Assembly: GCA_020975725.1 (NCBI GenBank)
Contig: QXJR01000029.1
Location: 62,001-126,000 of the forward strand
DNA: 64,000 nucleotides
Direction: 5' to 3'
From: Picocystis sp. L7
Taxonomy: Eukaryota; Chlorophyta; Picocystophyceae; Picocystales; Picocystaceae
Positions within the stretch are counted from its first letter, which is position 1, and each line of letters begins with the position of its first letter. The position numbers were made by a program, and so were the translations under genes. The notes under the pieces are model-generated. The model made no database searches. It was not told the DNA's origin and saw only the letters and a program-made list of their open reading frames with translations. This document shows, piece after piece, positions 58,441-64,000 of this stretch.

Positions 58441-58615
58441 CATGAAGGGGGGTGCAACTGCTCCTCCCATGAAGGGGGGTGCAACTGCTCCGTCCGGGAC
58501 GGACCTGCTCCTCCTTTTCCGGGTGCAACTGCTCCTCGTTTCCGGGTGCAACTGCTCCTCGTTTCGGGGTGCAACTGCTCGCATCGGGGGTGGATCTGCT
58601 CCTCGTTTCAAACAC
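58441..58615. repeat. Minisatellite of GGTGCAACTGCTCC units
   Basis: At least five exact GGTGCAACTGCTC cores at spacings of about 27 bp (two copies with CATGAAGGGG spacers) and about 23 bp (three copies with CTCGTTTCCG-like spacers), plus degenerate units. It lies 165-340 bp upstream of the KCS start. Confidence 0.85.
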
Positions 58616-58671
58616 TGGTGGAACCACCACGACCATTCCTTTCACAACGTGCTTGGCTTCGTGATTTGGAT

Positions 58672-58724
58672 CGTGCTTCCCTTCCTGCTTTGCAGCAACG
58701 TGCTTCGCAGCAGCGTGCTTCGTT
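58672..58724 (+). promoter_or_regulatory. CGTGCTTCG-like boxes upstream of KCS
   Basis: Plus strand: CGTGCTTCC, CTGCTTTGC, CGTGCTTCG, CGTGCTTCG within about 53 bp, 55-110 bp before the KCS ATG. They resemble the arrays before UTP10 and the m-AAA gene but sit in the opposite orientation relative to the gene. The similarity is weaker and could be chance. Confidence 0.35.
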
Positions 58725-58780
58725 GCATCCTTTTCTCAAGGGATTCGACTCGAAGGTTGGACGAGGAAGGGAGTGGCGAG

Positions 58781-60767
58781 ATGGCCCAGCAGGAAGATCC
58801 AAGTCGGATCATGCCGCTGTTGAGGAGAGTGAGCAGCCATCCCAGACAAGCGTTCCATGGTGCGAGAACGCGATGGAAACGCAAGGACGAGTGAAAAAGC
58901 GAATCGAAAAAAACAAGAAGTTCGTGCTGACGCCGACAAACGCGCCGATGGACGTCACGTGCGAACCGCACCCGTCGGACAGACTTCACCACCTCGGTGG
59001 GACTCAAATATGTTCGGCTTGGATATCACATGATCATCACCCATTTCGCCATCCTCGTGGCGGTGTATGCCATGGTCCTGGGGGTCATGGAAATGGCCGT
59101 CTACCAAAGAGTGGACATGCAACGCCTCTGGGAAACCGCTGCACAGACACACCTGACACTCAACCTCTTGAGTGCCATCCTCAGCACGGCTGTGCTCGTG
59201 TTGGCCGCGGCCGTCTACTTCTTCACCAGGGAGAGTCCAGTGTACCTGGTGGATTTCCATTGCTACAAACCGCCGGACAGGTGAGCGATCGCTCGATCCC
59301 CCGCATCGAAATGTTCGAAAAAGGGTCCACGCAACCGATGGAAAGCCGACGCCCACACGACCGTCCTGGGCGGTCGGGTTCCAAACCAGTCCCTGAATTA
59401 GAGGAAGGGTGGGAACCCCTGGCGGAATCACATCGAATTCGTGGCTGACGGCATAGCTGCGGTCTTGTCGAACGATAGCTGGAAAATGCCGTGGTCCACC
59501 TTTTGGTCGCAAACGAAGAGCATCGAGGTGAGAACGCATCCGTCGTGCAGGAACCTGCGATGTACGCACAAAGGAAGGTGCTGACCGTGAATTCTTCGAC
59601 CCGGCCATAACATCCCGCCATCAGACCTTCAAGCCGGAGAGCATCGAGTTCCAGGAGCGCGTTGCCGTGCGTGCTGGCTTGGGTAATGATACCTACCTCC
59701 CGCCTGGCATCAAAGAGTCACCCCCGGAGACCACCATGCAAAAGGCAAGGGAGGAAGCAGAGGTGGTCATGTTCGAGGCCGTGGAACGATGCCTGGAGAA
59801 AGCCAATGTGAAGCCACGGGAAGTTGGTATATTGATCGTAAACTGCAGCCTTTTCTGTCCTACTCCCTCCCTCACAGCTATGATTGTAAACCACTTCAAA
59901 ATGAGGAGCAATATCCAAACGTACAACTTGTCCGGCATGGGCTGCAGTGCGGGCGTAATATCCATTGATCTCGCCAAGGATCTCTTGCAGGTTCATCATT
60001 GCACGTACGCGCTGGTTGTCTCAACGGAGAACATAACTCAAAACTGGTATTTTGGTAACGATCGGAGCATGTTGATTCCCAACACGCTCTTTCGCGTGGG
60101 TGGTGCAGCAATCCTTCTTTCCAACAAGAGGACGGACTGGTGGCGCGCAAAATACAGGCTCGTCACGACGGTCCGCACGCACGCTGGCGCGGAAGATGAA
60201 AAGTATTCCTGCATTTTTCAACAGGAAGATTCGGAGGGTCAGATGGGCGTGAAGCTTGCCAAGTCTGTTGTTGCAACTGGAGGAGAGGTGCTCAAAAAAA
60301 ATATCACCACATTGGGACCGCTTGTCTTGCCGCTGTCCGAGCAGATTATCTTCTTTGTGAATCTCATTCTGAGGAAGCTCCTGGGTAGGAAAAGGGTGAG
60401 GCAATACGTTCCCAACTTTAAAATGGCCTTTGAGCACTTCTGCATCCATACCGGTGGAAGGGGGGTGATCGATCAGATGGCGATCAACTTGAACTTGAAC
60501 AAGCACGATATGGAACCATCGAGGGAGACCTTGTGGCGTTATGGGAACATTTCTAGCAGCTCTGTCTGGTATGAGCTAGCATACATGGAGACAGACAAAC
60601 GAATTAGAAAGGGTCATAGAATCTGGCAGATAGCCTTTGGATCTGGATTCAAGGTGAACAGTGCTGTGTGGAAAGCCATGCGGCGCGGGTCCCCGCACAC
60701 AGTCTGGGAGGGGGAAATACGAGAGGACCAAACTTATCCTTGGGAATCCAATTCCAACCGTTCTTGA
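58781..60767 (+). CDS. KCS: 3-ketoacyl-CoA synthase, FAE1/KCS type (four exons)
   Basis: Condenses malonyl-CoA with acyl-CoA in the first step of very-long-chain fatty acid elongation at the ER. Proposed exons are 58781-58859, 58983-59280, 59479-59527 and 59625-60767 (GT-AG introns of 123, 198 and 97 bp). They join in phase to 522 aa with DFTTSVGLKYVRLGYHMIITHF, two N-terminal membrane spans, VYLVDFHCYKPPDSWKMPWSTF, FQERVAVRAGLGNDTYLPPG, the active-site NLSGMGCSAGVISIDLAKDLL, VVSTENITQNWYFGNDRSMLIPN, FCIHTGGRGVID and RYGNISSSSVWYELAY. The catalytic Cys, the His in the FCIH motif and the Asn in GN are present. The position that is His in the plant HRFGN motif is Trp here (WRYGN). Exon 1 is the least certain. 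This plant/alga-type elongase supports an algal host. Confidence 0.9.
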
Positions 60768-61135
60768 ATCATTTGTAGTGAGCATGATTGCAGGCAACAT
60801 GGCCACCCACGGGCGGCAATGCATTTAGTACAAGACTTGGCATGTTCCTTCCTTCAGTTGCTGTGAATTTACTCGAGTCACTTAAGTTGGGCAGTCCATG
60901 GCATCGACCACAGAATGCAGGATCCCCATGTAGATGATTGGCCATGAGACAGATTTAAACTGCAGAAGGCAATGTGTGTGTTACATAGTTAAGCATCATC
61001 CAGTATTCTCAATGCACTACGAAATGTCATTCGATTTGTTCCTCCTTCACATCAATTATCCAAGCTACATGCATTAGCTATTCCCTTTGCTTTTACGCAA
61101 GTAAAAAACCCTTCTATGTATGGAAAGCTGAACAT
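60768..61135. other. Convergent 3' region between KCS and cathepsin
   Basis: 368 bp, AT-rich relative to the flanking genes, holding both transcript ends. No gene is seen. Confidence 0.5.
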
Positions 61136-62383
61136 TCAAAGCGAGGCGGAATGGCCCTCCACTTCGTCCTCAAACTCGTGGAACAGGCCAGGTACATCCT
61201 GCAGCTTCCACCCTTCACCTTCCTTCTTCAAAGTATCTCCCTTGGGTCGGATAGGAAGAGGCGTTAGAATGTTGAGCAGCCCCCCGGTGTAGCTCCCAGA
61301 TACGTGTCCATCATAAACACTATCGAATTGTGATGTATCCATCTCAGCCCACTGGCAATCCTCCTCGATACGAAGATTCCACTTTCCACGGCGAATGTAG
61401 AACCAACCAGCAGCGCCCCAGTAGGTACCCCAACTGTTACGTACAATCCAATATGGAACTGTTTCATTCGCAACTTCGGTCTCTCCCCAACCCACAACTT
61501 CCACGTTGTGGTCCACTTCATCTTCTGCCACGAAGTGTGGCCAAGTGTAGACCCCTCCATTCTCTGCTGCATTTTCCGAGTATTGCAGGAGAAACTCATC
61601 TGTGGCTGCCATGGAACACACAATAGGACCACGGGCGTATATTTCCTTCATCATTGCTCCCTCTCCACTGACATTTCCAAAACGGTGCACCCCCATGCCC
61701 GCAAATTTGGGTATTTCATAGCATCCCTTGTCATCCATGTGAGAATCAAAGGTATGGTTCAACTTTTTTGCCATGCTTTCGGGCAGGCAGTTGCTGCATA
61801 CATTTTTAGCAGTACATTGTCTTCCTTCTCCACTGGCTAGGTAGGGTGAGCAAGTTTCATCCGGGAGTACAGCCTGATCATTGGCCATCCATGTGAGGAG
61901 ATCCCAAGGGTCACCTCCACCACAGCCCAAATCCACACAATCAATTATCACTTGCCTTGCCACGCTAATGTCTGGCCATTTCGCGCGTCTCGCCACTTTG
62001 ATGCGGTCTCCAATCATGGCAGCCGATCCGTGTGCCCAGCAGCTTCCGCAGTACTTGGGGATGTGTTGGTTCACATCTTGCAGCACGAAGTTCTGCGTGT
62101 GGTGGGAACATCCTTTGCCCACTGTAGTGGCTCTCCAATCGAAGTTCTTCGGCATTTTTTTCCTGGCCAACCTGGCCTTGGCATCTGGATGGAGAGGTTC
62201 CACCTCCCACGGGCTCTGCATGGAAGACGGATGATCCAGACGTGCACCTCTTCGGAAGCACGCATGGGCACTTTTTTCCTTGGACGGTTCAGGCACCTTC
62301 GGTTGGCGTGGGTCCATCTCCACCCCTCCAATCACCGCCATCCATGCTGTCCACAGCACCACCACGTACGTTCCACCGCCCAT
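61136..62383 (-). CDS. Papain-family cysteine protease, cathepsin X/Z-like
   Basis: A secreted or vacuolar C1A peptidase; cathepsin X/Z acts as a carboxypeptidase. 415 aa from MGGGTYVVVLWTAWMAVIGG, which reads as a signal peptide. The propeptide is short. The mature domain begins near MPKNFDWRATTVGKGCSHHTQNF and contains NQHIPKYCGSCWAH: the catalytic Cys and the HIP mini-loop diagnostic of cathepsin X. It then has GGGDPWDLLTWM, EVDHNVEVVGWGE (catalytic His) and YWIVRNSWGTYWGAAGWFYI (catalytic Asn), followed by EEDCQWA. A C-terminal tail of about 50 residues extends past the usual family end. The upstream in-frame extension to 62470 is judged non-coding because the signal peptide starts at the chosen Met. 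Confidence 0.93.
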   Translation of the reverse strand: MGGGTYVVVLWTAWMAVIGGVEMDPRQPKVPEPSKEKSAHACFRRGARLDHPSSMQSPWEVEPLHPDAKARLARKKMPKNFDWRATTVGKGCSHHTQNFVLQDVNQHIPKYCGSCWAHGSAAMIGDRIKVARRAKWPDISVARQVIIDCVDLGCGGGDPWDLLTWMANDQAVLPDETCSPYLASGEGRQCTAKNVCSNCLPESMAKKLNHTFDSHMDDKGCYEIPKFAGMGVHRFGNVSGEGAMMKEIYARGPIVCSMAATDEFLLQYSENAAENGGVYTWPHFVAEDEVDHNVEVVGWGETEVANETVPYWIVRNSWGTYWGAAGWFYIRRGKWNLRIEEDCQWAEMDTSQFDSVYDGHVSGSYTGGLLNILTPLPIRPKGDTLKKEGEGWKLQDVPGLFHEFEDEVEGHSASL

Positions 62384-64000
62384 ACTCCTTTCGTCTCGTT
62401 TCCAACGAAATTCTCCCGAAACACAACGCGATCGAAGCACAACACAATCGAAACACCGGAAGAAGGGCAACGGCTAGTCGAGGGACCCAACCCTACCGCT
62501 TCTGAACCACTCTCACGTGTTCGGGGACGTACGTCTGGTTCCCTTCCTTCGGGAACGGACGGGAAAAGATCCCAAGGATGGATTTCAGACGGCATTCGTG
62601 GGGCTGGAAGACATCCGTGGAAAACGAAGGAAAACTGATCGACCAGGGCACAGCTTGTTCAAGTGGGTCCCCCCTCTTTGGAAGAAGAATGCCGTGTCCA
62701 ACTCGACGGGGATGGGCCTTGTAAATACTGCTTCGACCCAAGAGCATAAGGATAAGGTTCCATGTGAGGTGCACGGAAGGAAGGCCCACACCTCTGGCAT
62801 GCGAGCTCGGGTGAAGAATACCATGACAAATGTCCAAGATCGAACAAACATTTCATTTCTTTGTGTCCACAATACCTAAGATTCAAAGAAGAAACACCTC
62901 CAAAAAGGCGTTACAAGTAAGAGGGCATGGGTTTGAATCTCTCATGCTAGATACAAAGGCGAAGGGCTTGATGTAATTCTAACGGCACGTGCAAAACTAT
63001 TGAGAAGAGCAATGCACCATGGCAAAAATGCTGCACATGTATGTGCCAGTGAAAAGGATCAACAATAGCTAAAGAGTTCTTGCAATTGTAAGGGTTGATT
63101 GGCTTGTTGCTTGTTGTTAAGTGAAAGTAGATCATACAACAACCCAACTCTCCGTCCATTCACGTGCGGAGAAGATTCCACGCTACTTCGGGCGGGGAAG
63201 AACCAATGCGCTCTCAGTGCTAAGAATAAGAAGATTCTTATTCAAATACAAGATCCTGTGAGAACCCCTATGTGGATTTGCCTTGAGTTGTGTTGTTTCC
63301 AGGCCCTGTTGGCCATGATATTTGGCATGTAAAGATCTCTTGGCACACGTGATGCCCAACCCAATGGTTGAGATCCATTGCTATGATGGGCAAGGGTTGT
63401 TGGAGCTCTCTTGACCGCCCGACCATCTGAAGGCAAGACCTCTGAATTGGAGGATCCTCGATCCAGCACCTTGTTGACTTTGGATATCGTGGTGGGGACC
63501 AACCTCTACATAGGGACCGGGGATTCATCCAAAATGACCAAGGTGAAAGCCTTTCTTCAACTATACGAGAAGGACGACCCAAGCATAAGCTTGCACGAAT
63601 TATTTATGGGGCTGTCGAGTGTTTGACCTTGGGTGGCGGGTAGTTGAAAGCTTCTCGTAGGAGGGGTGTGAGACTCATGGTGCATTTCGCATTCTTTCAA
63701 GATGCGTTGCCAAAGACATTATCTATGGTCAGTAGTATAACATTTGGATCTTGCTTGGTGTCTTCAATGCTTTCTAGCATTACTATCTGGAGAGATGTAC
63801 AAGCTACTTTTCAAAGCAAATTGCATGATTTAAGGATCCCGCGATTTGGAGGTCATGCAATTAATGTGCCATCTAAAAACGAAGACATGGCCTCGCATGT
63901 TTGGTTTGCATGCAAGTCGGCTTGCAACCAGATTTCGTGTGACGCAAAAGGAGCGATCGATATTTTGAGATTCTATCCTACACTTGCATAATCAATCACG
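62384..64000. other. Right end of window, no gene recognised
   Basis: 1.6 kb. To about 62700 it is the GC-rich cathepsin upstream region; from about 62880 the sequence looks less GC-rich, like the left end of the window and the transposon interior. The frames at 63411-63626 and 63644-63991 match nothing I know. It may be the edge of another mobile element outside the window. Confidence 0.45.

Larger units (their letters stand above)
57741..58780. other. Intergenic region with a tandem repeat, upstream of KCS
   Basis: About 1 kb without a credible gene. It includes the minisatellite at 58441-58615 and, at 58672-58724, boxes related to CGTGCTTCG. Confidence 0.5.

Noticed and set aside
62895-62950. 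tRNA-like T-loop (GGGTTTGAATCTC)
   Set aside because: No matching acceptor, D or anticodon stems could be formed around it.

Overview
This is a nuclear genomic window from a GC-rich, gene-dense eukaryote, most likely a unicellular alga. Host genes have short GT-AG introns (68-218 bp) and carry cytosolic ribosomal proteins, an m-AAA mitochondrial protease, UTP10/HEATR1, MOT1/BTAF1, a plant-type 3-ketoacyl-CoA synthase, a plastid-type uroporphyrinogen decarboxylase and a bacterial-type YchF with a basic N-terminal extension. The last three suggest a plastid-bearing lineage. The exact phylum cannot be fixed from the sequence alone.

Layout. 560-1457: three-exon phosphomannomutase (-). 1458-3194: no gene recognised. 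3195-26967: a block of young mobile elements. It holds (a) a 10.6-kb DNA transposon (3203-13786) with 595-bp terminal inverted repeats, an 8-bp target duplication, a KDZ/Zisupton-like DDE transposase, an unknown second gene and a 1.84-kb internal palindrome; (b) two head-to-tail 3919-bp Crypton-like tyrosine-recombinase elements (14041-21878), each also encoding a RuvC/MOC1-like resolvase, joined and bordered by CGGTTCC; (c) a Ty1/Copia LTR element (21889-26962, TSD CCTTT) that looks young but is broken. Removing all three closes onto the pyrimidine-rich upstream region of a CUE-domain gene, so the promoter side of one host gene has been hit at least three times.

27144-62383 is host territory with mostly alternating gene directions: CUE protein (+), UTP10 (-), UBE2G-type E2 (-), ribosomal protein uL14/RPL23 (+), AFG3-like FtsH (-), coiled-coil protein (+), uS15/RPS13 (-), YchF (+), F-box protein (+), MOT1/BTAF1 (-), PWWP protein (+), UROD (-), PIG-Y-like GPI-GnT subunit (+), KCS (+), cathepsin Z-like protease (-). 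Several pairs are divergent and share short upstream regions. UTP10 and the m-AAA protease share a nearly identical array of CGTGCTTTG boxes just upstream of their starts. Both ends of the window (1-559 and about 62900-64000) look lower in GC and hold no recognisable gene.

The most notable system is the Crypton-like unit pairing a site-specific tyrosine recombinase with a divergently transcribed Holliday-junction-resolvase-fold protein. It occurs as two almost identical tandem copies sharing a 7-bp junction, and it carries paired 16-bp perfect palindromes and GC-rich iterons in its left part.
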